Assembly (NCBI RefSeq): GCF_900107195.1
Contig: NZ_FNPB01000001.1
Span: forward strand, 434,001-498,000
Reading direction: 5' to 3'
DNA: 64,000 nt
From: Halobellus clavatus
GTDB lineage: Archaea > Halobacteriota > Halobacteria > Halobacteriales > Haloferacaceae
Positions within the stretch are counted from its first letter, which is position 1; each line of letters starts with the position of its first letter. Made by a program: the position numbers and the translations under genes. Under the pieces are notes generated by a model. The model was given only the letters and a program-made list of their open reading frames with translations. It had not been told where the DNA came from and searched no databases. Shown here piece after piece: positions 25,154-34,873 of this stretch.

Positions 25154-25682
25154 ACGGGCCCCTGCACCTACAGCGAATTAACGCCCGCGACTGCACCCGG
25201 GGGTCGCGAAACCGCAGTGAGACGACGGTCGGCCGGCGGCCGTCCGGACTGCTGCGGGTGCAGCCGTAGTCGGTCGAAGCTCAGACTTGATTAGTCAAAT
25301 TTGAATATATTATAGATAAATTACCTTATTGTGACGTTATATTTATCTAAGGCTATTCTGCCCCTAAAGAGACAGATCTCACTGATAATCTATTCGATTA
25401 CTCTGGTACTTTTTGTTTCCTCCATAGGAGTGTATGTTTTCTATTGACTTGTTTGCGTAGTAATCAAGCGTTTGGACTGACACCAGCGGATCGACGTCCA
25501 GTCGCTCCTCACAGCCGTCAGGAGTCGGATGAGGAGCGCAAACAGTTTGCCGGGCGTGGGAGCTACGACATCGAGGGGTCGCTGCCGCGCCAGGACCGCC
25601 GACCTCGCCCGGTGGGGCGTTCCATCACTCAAATAACACTGACAAAATTCATTATGTATGGTATGCTGCGTTACGGTGTCTT
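25154..25682. other. Intergenic region before GMC oxidoreductase 1
   Basis: No gene is supported in these 529 bases. The stretch from about 25280 to 25440 is markedly AT-rich and holds a near-palindrome TTGATTAGTCAA (25288-25299) and the 19-nt motif at 25311-25329 shared with 17780-17798. A TATA-like TTCATTATG near 25650 lies about 30 bases before the GMC start at 25683, so that gene is probably leaderless. Confidence 0.5.
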
Positions 25683-27206
25683 ATGACGAGCACCTACGAC
25701 TACGTGATCGTCGGCGCGGGATCGGCGGGTTGTGTCCTCGCGAATCGGCTGTCAGAAGCCGAGGACAACGACGTGCTGCTTCTCGAGGCCGGCAAGCCGG
25801 ACGAGAGACCGGAGATTCACAACCCGACGGCGTTCCCCCAACTGATGCGGTCGGAAGTCGACTGGGACTACTGGACGGTCCCGCAGGAAGGGCTCAACGG
25901 TCGCGAGGAGTACTACGCCCGCGGCAAGACCCTCGGTGGCTCCTCGGCGATCAACGCGATGATGTACGTCCGCGGGAATCCGCGGGACTTCGACGAGTGG
26001 GCGGACCTCGGCAACGACGGCTGGGGCTACGAGGAGATGCTGAAGTACTTCAAGCGGATGGAGGATTTCGAGGGCGGTGAGACCGAGTACCACGGGGCTG
26101 GCGGTCCCCTGCGGGTCGAGCGGGAGGACCCGTACGGCGAAGTCACCGAGGCGCTGATCGACGCCGCCGTCGAGGTGGGCTTCGACCGCAACGAGGACGT
26201 CAACGCCGGTAAACAGGAGGGGATGGGGCCCATCCACCTCACCGTCGAAGACGGGACGCGGCAGAGTACGGCCGTCTCGTACCTCCATCCGGTCCTCGAC
26301 CGGGAGAACCTGACCGCACAGACCGGCGCGCAGGTCACCCAGATCAAGTTCGACGGCGACACGGCCACGGGCGTCACGTACCTGCAGGAGGGATCCGCAC
26401 ACAGCGTCGAGGCCGCCGAAGAAGTCGTCCTCTCGGCCGGCGCAGTCGACACGGTGAAACTGCTCCTGCTGTCGGGCATCGGCCCGGCCGACGAACTCGC
26501 AGCGCACGGGATCGAGGTCAAACACGACCTCCCCGGCGTCGGAAAGAACCTCCAGGATCACCTTGTCGCGTCCGCCTCCTACGAGTTGGAGGCCGATCCC
26601 GAGATCCAGGACGGCGAAGTCCTCTGTCAGGTCACGGGATTCGAACGGATCAGTCCCGACCTCGCCAGGCCCGACATGCAGTACTTCCTCGCCCGAGTGT
26701 ACTTCATGCGGCACGGCTTCGACAACCCCGACGGCCGGGGGATGACGCCCAGCGCGGTGCTGCTTCACCCGGAGAGCACCGGCGAGATCACGCTCGCCTC
26801 GGATGATCCCTTCGACGATCCGCGCATCGACCCGAATTTCCTGGCGGAAGAAGAAGATCTCGACACGCTCGTCGAGGGGCTCAAGCGAGCCCGCGAGATC
26901 GGCCACGCGAGCGCTCTCGACGAGTACCGCGGTGAGGAAGTCTGGCCCGAGGCTCCGGTCGAGCACGACGAAGACCTCCGGGAGCACATCCGTGAAACGG
27001 CGCAGACGAACTACCACCCCGTCGGGACGTGCAAGATGGGCGACGACGAGATGGCCGTCGTCGACGACGAACTCCGCGTCCACGGCCTCAACGACCTCCG
27101 CGTCGTGGACGCGTCGATTATGCCCGAGATCACGAGCGGGAACACTAACGCACCGACGATCGCGGTCGCGGAGAAGGGCGCCGATCTGATCCGCGGACGG
27201 GACTGA
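25683..27206 (+). CDS. GMC-family FAD oxidoreductase 1
   Basis: A 507-residue glucose-methanol-choline oxidoreductase. The N-terminal FAD-binding YVIVGAGSAGCVLANRLSE is followed by the GMC signature GKTLGGSSAINAMMYVRG and the second signature LSAGAVDTVKLLLLSGIGP. The C-terminal catalytic region contains NYHPVGTCKMG and ITSGNTNAPTIAVAEKGADL. Family members oxidise primary alcohols such as choline, aliphatic alcohols or polyethylene glycols to aldehydes. There is no signal peptide, so it acts in the cytoplasm. It is paralogous to 33281-34873; an alcohol dehydrogenase role in the island is likely. Confidence 0.9.
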   Translation: MTSTYDYVIVGAGSAGCVLANRLSEAEDNDVLLLEAGKPDERPEIHNPTAFPQLMRSEVDWDYWTVPQEGLNGREEYYARGKTLGGSSAINAMMYVRGNPRDFDEWADLGNDGWGYEEMLKYFKRMEDFEGGETEYHGAGGPLRVEREDPYGEVTEALIDAAVEVGFDRNEDVNAGKQEGMGPIHLTVEDGTRQSTAVSYLHPVLDRENLTAQTGAQVTQIKFDGDTATGVTYLQEGSAHSVEAAEEVVLSAGAVDTVKLLLLSGIGPADELAAHGIEVKHDLPGVGKNLQDHLVASASYELEADPEIQDGEVLCQVTGFERISPDLARPDMQYFLARVYFMRHGFDNPDGRGMTPSAVLLHPESTGEITLASDDPFDDPRIDPNFLAEEEDLDTLVEGLKRAREIGHASALDEYRGEEVWPEAPVEHDEDLREHIRETAQTNYHPVGTCKMGDDEMAVVDDELRVHGLNDLRVVDASIMPEITSGNTNAPTIAVAEKGADLIRGRD

Positions 27207-27279
27207 TCGGGGCAGCGCGTCGAACCCGAACAGTTCACCGACCGAACGGGACACGACGCCGTCGACGGTCACCTCGCCG

Positions 27280-27474
27280 GTGTGCTACTTGCCGACAGGC
27301 ACGGAGCAGTGGTACATCCGCGACCCCTCGGAGAACCCGATCGAAATCAACGATCCGGAGGTCGACGACATCGACGAGTCGCTCGTCCGCATCATCGTCG
27401 AACGGGAGGACGTAGAACCGGGTGGCGGGGGCGACAACTACGGCGAGTGCGAGTGCCACTCAGCGGAGGACTGA
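27280..27474 (+). pseudogene. C-terminal remnant of a VOC/glyoxalase-like protein
   Basis: The frame encodes CYLPTGTEQWYIRDPSENPI followed by EINDPEVDD, which matches the last strands of vicinal-oxygen-chelate proteins, where D-P-x-x-N-x-I-E precedes the final metal-binding Glu. The normal ~100 upstream residues are missing; the frame is open upstream but without recognisable domain sequence before it collides with the GMC gene. The tail is Gly/Cys-rich. I read it as a truncated relic rather than a working enzyme, with a small risk that a GTG-initiated short protein is made. Confidence 0.45.
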
Positions 27475-27579
27475 CCAGGCGACCGCCACGCCGCGCGGCC
27501 GACGGCCGCCAAATCGAAGCACTGGTCGGCCGAGCACGTCGACCGTACTTTTAACCGGTGACTGACAGAGTACTCGAAT

Positions 27580-28347
27580 ATGATTCCGATCGATATGGAC
27601 GGCGAGACCGCTATCGTCACCGGCGCCGCACAGGGGATCGGTCGCGGGATCGCGTCGCGCTTGGGCGAGGCCGGAGCGAACGTGGTACTCGCGGACATCC
27701 AGTCGGACGAAGTCGCCACCGCCGCCGACGAACTCGCGGCCGACGGCGCCACCACCGAGGCAGTGACCTGTGACGTCACCGACCCGGACGACGTGGAGGC
27801 GATGGTCGCGGCGACCGAGGAGTCCTTCGGCTCGGTCGAGATCCTCGTCAACAACGCCGGCGGGGCGGGCGGCCAGGCGCTACAGGACCTCGAACGCGAC
27901 GCGTGGGAGGACGCGATCGACCTGAACCTCACGGGGACGTACAACTGTACGCAGGCGGTGATGCCCGGGATGCGAGAACGCGGCGAGGGCCGGATCGTGA
28001 ACATCTCCTCGATGGCCGGCCGGAACGTCAGCGTCAACGGCGGGATCCACTACACCGCCGCCAAGTGGGGCGTCATCGGGTTCACCAAGCACGCCGCACG
28101 GGACCTCGCGCCCGACGTCCGCGTCAACGCCGTTTGCCCGGGCGGCACGCTCACACCGATGCTGGAGGAGGACATCGACGAGGCGTGGCACGAGGAGTAC
28201 ACCTCCCGCATCCCGCTCGGGCGGCTGGGGCACGTCGAGGACCAGGCCAACGGCGTCCTCTTTCTCGCCTCGGAGCTATCCGCGTATATGACGGGGACGG
28301 TGCTCGAGATCGACGGGGGCGGACAGCTCGCGGCAGGCCGGGACTGA
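27580..28347 (+). CDS. Short-chain dehydrogenase/reductase
   Basis: A 255-residue classical SDR. The cofactor motif is TGAAQGIGRGIA, with acidic DIQSDE after strand 2 (favouring NAD over NADP). It has LVNNAGGAG, catalytic Ser in IVNISSMAGR, Tyr-Lys in HYTAAKWGVIGF, and a C-terminal LEIDGGGQ typical of FabG-like enzymes. It probably oxidises or reduces a hydroxy/keto intermediate; hydroxypyruvate or tartronate-semialdehyde reduction would suit the neighbouring glycerate kinase, but this is inference. A TATA-like TACTTTTAAC precedes the ATG at about 30 bases. Confidence 0.88.
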   Translation: MIPIDMDGETAIVTGAAQGIGRGIASRLGEAGANVVLADIQSDEVATAADELAADGATTEAVTCDVTDPDDVEAMVAATEESFGSVEILVNNAGGAGGQALQDLERDAWEDAIDLNLTGTYNCTQAVMPGMRERGEGRIVNISSMAGRNVSVNGGIHYTAAKWGVIGFTKHAARDLAPDVRVNAVCPGGTLTPMLEEDIDEAWHEEYTSRIPLGRLGHVEDQANGVLFLASELSAYMTGTVLEIDGGGQLAAGRD

Positions 28348-28913
28348 GCGACCCGGTGACGCGTCGTCCACCAGCCCGTGACTGGCGATAAGCGAAACGG
28401 ACTGCAGGCCAGTTTTGTGCCGATATTATTGTGAATCTACTACAATATACTACGCCGGCGTACACTGCTCGTCACCGGTCTTTTCGACCGGAAACGTCCC
28501 GATCGACGTCGGAAATCCTCGGCTTGATGATAAGATATTTGATCTATATTTTCGTAGATCGTTCGTCGAACGAGCCGCTATTTCGACGTATCTACCCCGA
28601 TTAGAATCACGGGACTATTTCGACTCCGTCGATCGGGCCCCGCAAATCGCGATGGGAGACGCACAGAACGAGGGTCGATCTCCGCCCGGACTCCGGGTCG
28701 TAGCGCTGTTCGACCGCAGTTGATATTGTGATATTTTTGTATTTCTATAGCCGTCGATGACTGCCGGGACCTAGCCTATTGAGGACGAACTGAGGCGTTC
28801 GTTCAGGCGGTTCGGGTTCGAGCGAACCGTGGTTCGTGGCCGTGGGGATCGCTGCCACACCCGAGCGTTCCGGATCCTACGGTTTTATTTTGCCGTGCTC
28901 ATTGCGCGAATGT
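28348..28913. other. 566-bp intergenic region before the aminotransferase
   Basis: No coding frame has a halophile-like translation. The middle is AT-rich and contains two back-to-back inverted repeats, GATCTA/TAGATC (28541-28546 with 28555-28560) and CGTTCG-T-CGAACG (28560-28572), which could be operator or terminator elements. A TATA-like GGTTTTATTTTG near 28887 sits 27 bases before the ATG at 28914. Confidence 0.5.
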
Positions 28914-30056
28914 ATGCTGACACCACCGGAGACGGAACCGCTGACTCCCGAGGATCGAACGCTGATGGGCCCCGGCCCGAGCGAAGTCCATCCGCGCGTG
29001 CTCCGCGTGATGAGTGCCCCGCTCGTCGGGCACCTCGACGACTCGTTCATCGAGATTATGAACGAGGTACAGGACCTTCTGCGGTACGTCTTCCAGACCG
29101 AGAATCAGTGGGCCATTCCCGTGAGCGGGACAGGTTCGGCCGCGATGGAGGCCGCGTTCGCGAACGTCGTCGAACCGGGCGACACCGTCCTCGTGCCGAC
29201 GAACGGCTACTTCGGTGGGCGGATGGCCTCGATGGCCGAGCGCGCCGGTGGGGAGGTCGCGTACGTCGACGCGCCGTGGGGGGAACCGCTCAAGCCCGCT
29301 GTCGTCGAGGACGCGTTCCACCAGCACGACCCCGACATCTTCGGGTTCGTCCACGCCGAAACGAGCACGGGGGCGCTCCAGCCGAACGTCCCGGAACTGA
29401 CCGATATCGCACACGAGCACGGCGCGTACGTCATCGCCGACTCGGTCACGTCGCTGGGCGGCGTCGAGTTCCGCGTCGACGAGTGGGACATCGACGTCGC
29501 CTACTCCGGTGCACAGAAGTGCCTCTCGTGTCCCCCGGGCGCGAGTCCGCTCACGCTCAACGATCGGACGATGGAGAAGGTCCTGAACCGCGACACCGAA
29601 GTCCGGTCGTGGTACCTCGATCTCTCCCTGCTGGAAGGCTACTGGGGCGACGACCGCTCGTATCACCACACGGCCCCGATCACGAACATCTACGCGCTCC
29701 GTGAGGCGCTCCAGTTGGTCGCCGAGGAAGGCCTCGAAGCGCGCTGGGAGCGCCACGAGGCGATGGCGACCCAACTCAAGCAGGGCCTCGAAGCGCTCGG
29801 CCTCGAATTGAACCCCGAGGACGAGTACTGGCTCCCGTCGCTGAACGCGGTGCGCATCCCCGACGGGATCGACGAGTCAGCGCTGCTCAGCGATATGCAG
29901 GCCGATCACAACCTCGAAGTCGCGAGCGGCCTGGGCGACCTCGAAGGCGAGATCATTCGGATCGGCTGTATGGGGTACTCCGCGCGCACCAGCAACATCG
30001 AACTGGTCCTGTACGCACTCGAAGACGCGCTGCGGAACCAGGGCTACGAGCCGTAA
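28914..30056 (+). CDS. Class V aminotransferase, serine/alanine-glyoxylate type
   Basis: A 380-residue PLP enzyme starting MLTPPETEPLTPEDRTLMGP at the ATG at 28914, which fits a leaderless promoter. It has family hallmarks of alanine/serine-glyoxylate and serine-pyruvate aminotransferases: GPGPSEVHPRVL, SGTGSAAMEAAFANVVEPGD, ADSVTSLGGVEF, and the PLP lysine in YSGAQKCLSCPPG. The C-terminal arginine region is IRIGCMGYSAR. It would convert glyoxylate to glycine using serine or alanine, producing hydroxypyruvate or pyruvate. This links with glycerate kinase and malate synthase in the same island. It converges on the FAD/Fe-S oxidase gene. Confidence 0.87.
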   Translation: MLTPPETEPLTPEDRTLMGPGPSEVHPRVLRVMSAPLVGHLDDSFIEIMNEVQDLLRYVFQTENQWAIPVSGTGSAAMEAAFANVVEPGDTVLVPTNGYFGGRMASMAERAGGEVAYVDAPWGEPLKPAVVEDAFHQHDPDIFGFVHAETSTGALQPNVPELTDIAHEHGAYVIADSVTSLGGVEFRVDEWDIDVAYSGAQKCLSCPPGASPLTLNDRTMEKVLNRDTEVRSWYLDLSLLEGYWGDDRSYHHTAPITNIYALREALQLVAEEGLEARWERHEAMATQLKQGLEALGLELNPEDEYWLPSLNAVRIPDGIDESALLSDMQADHNLEVASGLGDLEGEIIRIGCMGYSARTSNIELVLYALEDALRNQGYEP

Positions 30057-30137
30057 GTCGAGCGGGAACCGCCCGCGTCGGTCGTCCGTGCTGATTTCTC
30101 GAACCGTTGTCGACGACCTCACCGCCGCGCTCGCCGG

Positions 30138-33100
30138 TCAGTCGTCGAGCGCCTCGGCGACCTTCTCGATCGGATGCGGTGGCTGTGACTCTCCGGGGCG
30201 GTCACCGAGTTGGGAGCGACACGACGCCCCCGGGGCGGTGACGACCTCGCCGTCGCTCTGTTCGACCTGTCTGAACAGGATCCGACCGATGGCCTGCGAG
30301 ATGTCGTAGTGCTCGGCCTCGTAGCCGAAACTGCCGGCCATCCCGCAGCATCCCGAGTCGAGCGGGTCGACGTCGTACCCCGATCGCCGGAGGACGCCGA
30401 CCGCGTGGTGGTCCTTGTTGGTCGCCTTCTGGTTGCAGTGACCGTGGTAGGTCAGCGATTCCGCCGGGGCGTCGACGTCGAGGCGGTCGTCGGCCCGCGT
30501 CAGGTCGAGGTACTCCATCACCCCGTAGGCGGCGGCCGCCACGGCCTCGACGTCCGGGCCGTCGAGGAGGTCCAGGTACTCGTCTTGGAACATCACGGCG
30601 TCAGAGGGCTCGATGAACGCGACGTGCCAGCCGTCGTCGACGAACGGACGCAGCGCCTCGACGTTGTGGCGGGCCCGCGACGTGGCCTCGTCCAGCAGGC
30701 CGGTTGAGAAGGCGGCGCGCCCGCTCGGTTCGAGGTCGTCTGGCACCCGAACGTGGACGTTCGCGGCCTCCAACACGTCGACCGCGGCCTTGCCGGCCTC
30801 CGGGTACGTGTAGTTGGTGTAGGTGTCGGGGAACAACAGCACCTTCCCGTCTGCCTCGTCGGCGGGGACGGCCGCGCCGCCGCGGCGGTCGAACCACGCC
30901 TCGAACGACTCGCTGCGGAACGTCGGCAGTTCGCGCTCGGGAGCGATCCCGAAGACGCGCTCCAGCAGGCGGCGACTGCCGGGGACGCTCGACGCGAGAT
31001 TGGAGAGCGGGGCGAGTCGGCTGCCGAGCGCCGAGAGCGCATCGATGTTTCCGAACAGTCGCGAACGGAGGCTAGCGCCCTTCTCCTCGTGGTACTGGTG
31101 CTTTGCTTCCGCCTTCAGTTTCGCCAGGTCGACGCCGGTGGGGCAGTCGCTCTTGCAGCCTTTACAGCCGACACAGAGGTCCAGCACCTCGCGCTGGAAC
31201 CGCTCGGAGTGGATTTCGTCCTCGCCGAGTTCGCCCGAGATGGCGGCTCGGAGCATATTCGCCCGACCGCGGGTCGTCTGGAGTTCCTCCTTCGAGGCGC
31301 GGTACGTCGGACACATCACGTCGGAGTCGGTCTGGCGGCACGTCCCGCACCCATTGCACAGTTCGACGAGTTCGGAGAACCCGCCCTCGTCTTCGAAATC
31401 GAGTTCGGACTGCGGTTCGATCGACTGGTACTCCGGACCGTACCGGAGGTTGTCGCGCATATCCGCGCCGACGCCGCGGTCGGCCTCCGGCCCGGGGTCG
31501 CTCGAATCCGATCGATAGACCACGTTCCCGGGGTTCAACAGCCACTCGGGGTCGAACGCCGTCTTCAGTTGCTTGAACGCCCCCCAGAGGTCCTCACCGT
31601 ACATCTTGGGGTTGAACTCCGTCCGGGCCATCCCGTCGCCGTGCTCCCCGGAGAACGCGCCGTGGTGCTCGACGACGAGGTCTGTCACGTCGTCGGCGAT
31701 GGAGTGCATCTTCTCGATGCCCTCGTTCGCTTTGAGGTTGAGGATCGGTCTGATGTGCAGCGTGCCGACGCCGGCGTGCGCGAAGTACGCCGCCGAGGTA
31801 CCGTGCGCGTCGAGGACGTCCTCGAACTTCCCGACGTACTCGGCGAGCTCTTCGGGCGGCACCGTCGCGTCCTCGATGAACGGGTATGGCTTGGGGTCGC
31901 CATCCAGACTCATCAGGAGTGGAATCGCCGCCTTGCGGAGCTTCCACAGCCGATCTTGGTCCGACTCCGAGTACGCTTCGAGGACGTCGAACGCGGCACC
32001 CGACTCGACGAAGTGCGCGTTCGTGTCGTCGATGGCAGCCGAAAAGTCGGCGACGAGTTCGTCGTCCCACTCGAGCATCAGCGCCGCCGTCGTGCCGTCG
32101 GGGATCGGTTCGGCGTACTCGGCGTACCCCTCTGATTCGCGGGCCAGTCGGAACACTTCGTCGTCCATCAACTCCACCGCGCTGACCGGGAACTCGAGGG
32201 CCTCGGGGACCGCCTCCATCGCGTCGACGAGGTCGTCGAAGCAGTAGAGCGCCAGCGCGGTCTCCTCGGGCTTGGTCACGAGCGAGACGGTCGCCTCGAC
32301 GATCACGCCCAGCGTGCCCTCGCTCCCGACGAACAGCTTCGAGAGATTGATCACCGTCTCGCCCGCGTCGTTCTCGTAGATGACCTTCTGGAGGTTGTAG
32401 CCCGACACCGAGCGCTTGAGGTTGGGGTAGCGCGCCTCGATTTCGTCCTTGTGAGTCTCGACGAGGTCGCGGACAGTCTGATAGATTCGCGCCTCCGCGT
32501 CGTCCTTCGCGACGATGGCGTCGTACTCGTCGCTGTCGAGGACGACCTCGCGGGTGTGGATCAGCGAGCCGTCCGCGAGGACGACCCGTAGTTCCTCGGT
32601 GTAGGCGTCAGTGATCCCGTAGCGGACCGAATGCGCGCCGGTGGAGTTGTTGCCGATGCCGCCGCCGATGGTCGCGCGGTTCGAGGAGGCGGGGTCGGGC
32701 GCGAACTGCAGTCCGTCGCGGGCGAGCCGGTCGTCGAGGTGGTCCTGAACGACCCCCGGCTGGACCGTCGCCCGCTTCGCGTCGGCGTCGACCTCGACGA
32801 TGTCGTCCAGATACTTCGTGAAGTCGATGACGACGCAGCCGTTGCCGACCGTCTGCCCCGCCAGCGAGGAGCCGGTGCCGCGCGGGAGGATCGGGACATC
32901 GTACGATCGGGCGATCTCGACGGTCGCTTGGACGTCCTCGATCCGCGTCGGCAGTACCACGCCCGCGGGCCGGGCCTGGTAGATGCTGCCGTCCGTCGCG
33001 TAGAGGACCTGTGCGTACTCGTCGAACTGGACGTCACCGGCCACTCGGTCCCGGAGGTCCGCCGCCAGGGCCGCGTAGCGCTCGTCGTCTGGGCGGTCTG

Positions 33101-33164
33101 TCGACAGTGCCGCTGCCGACGTCTCCAACCCGGGCGGATCGTAGAACTCGTCTTCGACTGCCAT
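30138..33164 (-). CDS. Fused FAD-linked and Fe-S 2-hydroxyacid oxidase (GlcD-GlcF type)
   Basis: A 1008-residue fusion. N-terminal FAD-binding_4 domain (about 40-270, PILPRGTGSSLAGQTVGNGC) and FAD-oxidase C domain (to about 530, ending WLLNPGNVV) resemble GlcD/D-lactate dehydrogenase. Two [4Fe-4S] motifs follow: CNGCGTCRQTDSDVMCP and CVGCKGCKSDCP, then CCG-type domains with HGHCNQKATNKDHHA and LDSGCCGMAGSFGYE, as in GlcF. Relatives oxidise glycolate, D-lactate or D-2-hydroxyglutarate, and PEG-carboxylate dehydrogenases are glycolate-oxidase-like. It likely passes electrons to the membrane quinone pool. Here it is the obvious source of glyoxylate or a related 2-oxoacid. Confidence 0.9.
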   Translation of the reverse strand: MAVEDEFYDPPGLETSAAALSTDRPDDERYAALAADLRDRVAGDVQFDEYAQVLYATDGSIYQARPAGVVLPTRIEDVQATVEIARSYDVPILPRGTGSSLAGQTVGNGCVVIDFTKYLDDIVEVDADAKRATVQPGVVQDHLDDRLARDGLQFAPDPASSNRATIGGGIGNNSTGAHSVRYGITDAYTEELRVVLADGSLIHTREVVLDSDEYDAIVAKDDAEARIYQTVRDLVETHKDEIEARYPNLKRSVSGYNLQKVIYENDAGETVINLSKLFVGSEGTLGVIVEATVSLVTKPEETALALYCFDDLVDAMEAVPEALEFPVSAVELMDDEVFRLARESEGYAEYAEPIPDGTTAALMLEWDDELVADFSAAIDDTNAHFVESGAAFDVLEAYSESDQDRLWKLRKAAIPLLMSLDGDPKPYPFIEDATVPPEELAEYVGKFEDVLDAHGTSAAYFAHAGVGTLHIRPILNLKANEGIEKMHSIADDVTDLVVEHHGAFSGEHGDGMARTEFNPKMYGEDLWGAFKQLKTAFDPEWLLNPGNVVYRSDSSDPGPEADRGVGADMRDNLRYGPEYQSIEPQSELDFEDEGGFSELVELCNGCGTCRQTDSDVMCPTYRASKEELQTTRGRANMLRAAISGELGEDEIHSERFQREVLDLCVGCKGCKSDCPTGVDLAKLKAEAKHQYHEEKGASLRSRLFGNIDALSALGSRLAPLSNLASSVPGSRRLLERVFGIAPERELPTFRSESFEAWFDRRGGAAVPADEADGKVLLFPDTYTNYTYPEAGKAAVDVLEAANVHVRVPDDLEPSGRAAFSTGLLDEATSRARHNVEALRPFVDDGWHVAFIEPSDAVMFQDEYLDLLDGPDVEAVAAAAYGVMEYLDLTRADDRLDVDAPAESLTYHGHCNQKATNKDHHAVGVLRRSGYDVDPLDSGCCGMAGSFGYEAEHYDISQAIGRILFRQVEQSDGEVVTAPGASCRSQLGDRPGESQPPHPIEKVAEALDD

Positions 33165-33280
33165 TGTCGATGATAGTCGATGTAGAAATTAAAGCCTCGG
33201 GTGAAACGACGCGGTCGTCGCGGGGGCGTGTCCGCCGCCGACCGAAAGATATAGTGCGAGTTGCTAATCAGTGTCAATCT

Positions 33281-34873
33281 ATGACGGAGCCAAGCGAGTC
33301 CTACGATTACGTAGTCGTCGGTGCGGGGACGGCAGGCTGTGCAGTCGCCACGCGGTTGTCCGCAGCCCCAGACAGGAGCGTGTTGGTGCTCGAAGCGGGC
33401 AAGCCGGATCACGAGCGCTCGATCCACGTGCCCAGCGAGGTCGGACAGCTGTTCAAGACCGACGTCGACTGGGAGTACTACACCGAGCCCCAGGAGGAAC
33501 TGCACGGCCGGGAACTCTTCTGGCCACGCGGGAAGGTCCTCGGGGGATCCAGTTCGATCAACGCGATGATCCACATCCGGGGGCATCCCGCGGACTTCGA
33601 CGGGTGGGCGGCGATGGGCAACGAAGGGTGGAGCTACGACGACCTCCTCCCGTACTTCAAGCGGAGCGAGAACAATCAGCACCGGCGAAACGAGTACCAC
33701 GGGGTCGGCGGTCCGTTGAACGTCACCGACCTCGAGTCGCCGTACGACCTCTCGCGGGTCTTCGTGGACGCCGCCGCCGAAGTCGGCCACCAGCGCAACC
33801 ACGACTTCAACGGCGAGCGGCAGGAAGGCGTTGGCCTCTTCCAGGTGACCCAAAAGGACGGCCAGCGCCACAGCGCGGCGGCGGCCTACCTCAAACCCGC
33901 GCTCGTCGAGCGGTCGAATCTCGACGCGCGGACGGGGGCACAGGTGACCGGTCTCCGGTTCGATGGCGACACTGTCGTCGGGGTCGAGTACGAGACCGAC
34001 GGCGAGCGGCGGGCGGTGGCGGCCGCCGAGGAGGTCGTGCTCTCGGCGGGCACGATCAACTCCGCACAACTGCTGATGCTCTCGGGGATCGGCCCCACCG
34101 ACCACCTCAAGGCGCACGGGATCGACGTCCGCGCGGACCGTCCGGGCGTCGGCCGCAACCTCCAGGATCACCTGTTCATCACCACGCACTACGAGGCCAC
34201 GGGCGCGGAGACGCGTGACGACGTGGGGACGCTCGACGACGTCGTCGAGTTCCACACCCAGCGGTCGGGTCGCCTGACGTCCAACGGCGGCGAGGCCGGG
34301 CTGTTCTTCCGAACTGACCCGGACCTCGACCGCCCCGACGTGCAGTTCCACTTCGGGCCGGGATTCTTCATGCGGCACGGGTACGAGAACCCCGACGAGG
34401 GACGGGGGTTCTACATCGGCGCGACGCAACTCCGGCCCGACAGCCGTGGGCGGATCACGCTTCGCTCGGCGGACCCCTTCGACGATCCGGCGATCGATCC
34501 GCGGTATCTGACGGCTCCGGGCGACGTGGAGACGCTCGTGGAGGGCGTTCGCGAGGCGCGGCGGGTGGCACAGGCTGAGCCATTCGACGAGTACCGTGGC
34601 GAGGAACTCTGGCCCGGCGAGGACGCGCAGACCGACGAGGAGCTTGCCGAACACGTCCGGGAGAAGGCTCAGACGATCTATCACCCCGTCGGGACGTGCA
34701 AGATGGGCGACGGCGAGATGGCCGTCGTCGACGACAGGCTCCGCGTCCACGGCGTCTCGGGGCTGCGCGTCGCCGACGCCTCGGTGATGCCACAGATCGT
34801 CAGCGGCAACACGAACGCGGCGACGCTCGCGATCGGCGAGAAGGCTGCGGATCTCATCGCGGCGGACGAGTGA
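33281..34873 (+). CDS. GMC-family FAD oxidoreductase 2
   Basis: A 530-residue paralogue of GMC 1, starting MTEPSESYDYVVVGAGTAGC at 33281, about 30 bases after a TATA-like AAGATATAGTG; the longer frame runs through the divergent promoter. It has signature 1 GKVLGGSSSINAMIHIRG, signature 2 LSAGTINSAQLLMLSGIGP, and C-terminal IYHPVGTCKMG and IVSGNTNAATLAIGEKAADL. It is read divergently from the FAD/Fe-S oxidase, sharing about 116 bases of control region. The two GMC enzymes probably oxidise related alcohols, perhaps different ends or chain lengths of one substrate. Confidence 0.9.
   Translation: MTEPSESYDYVVVGAGTAGCAVATRLSAAPDRSVLVLEAGKPDHERSIHVPSEVGQLFKTDVDWEYYTEPQEELHGRELFWPRGKVLGGSSSINAMIHIRGHPADFDGWAAMGNEGWSYDDLLPYFKRSENNQHRRNEYHGVGGPLNVTDLESPYDLSRVFVDAAAEVGHQRNHDFNGERQEGVGLFQVTQKDGQRHSAAAAYLKPALVERSNLDARTGAQVTGLRFDGDTVVGVEYETDGERRAVAAAEEVVLSAGTINSAQLLMLSGIGPTDHLKAHGIDVRADRPGVGRNLQDHLFITTHYEATGAETRDDVGTLDDVVEFHTQRSGRLTSNGGEAGLFFRTDPDLDRPDVQFHFGPGFFMRHGYENPDEGRGFYIGATQLRPDSRGRITLRSADPFDDPAIDPRYLTAPGDVETLVEGVREARRVAQAEPFDEYRGEELWPGEDAQTDEELAEHVREKAQTIYHPVGTCKMGDGEMAVVDDRLRVHGVSGLRVADASVMPQIVSGNTNAATLAIGEKAADLIAADE

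Noticed and set aside
28415-28723. 102-codon frame in the large intergenic region
   Set aside because: Composition is not halophile-like and no promoter or domain is visible.
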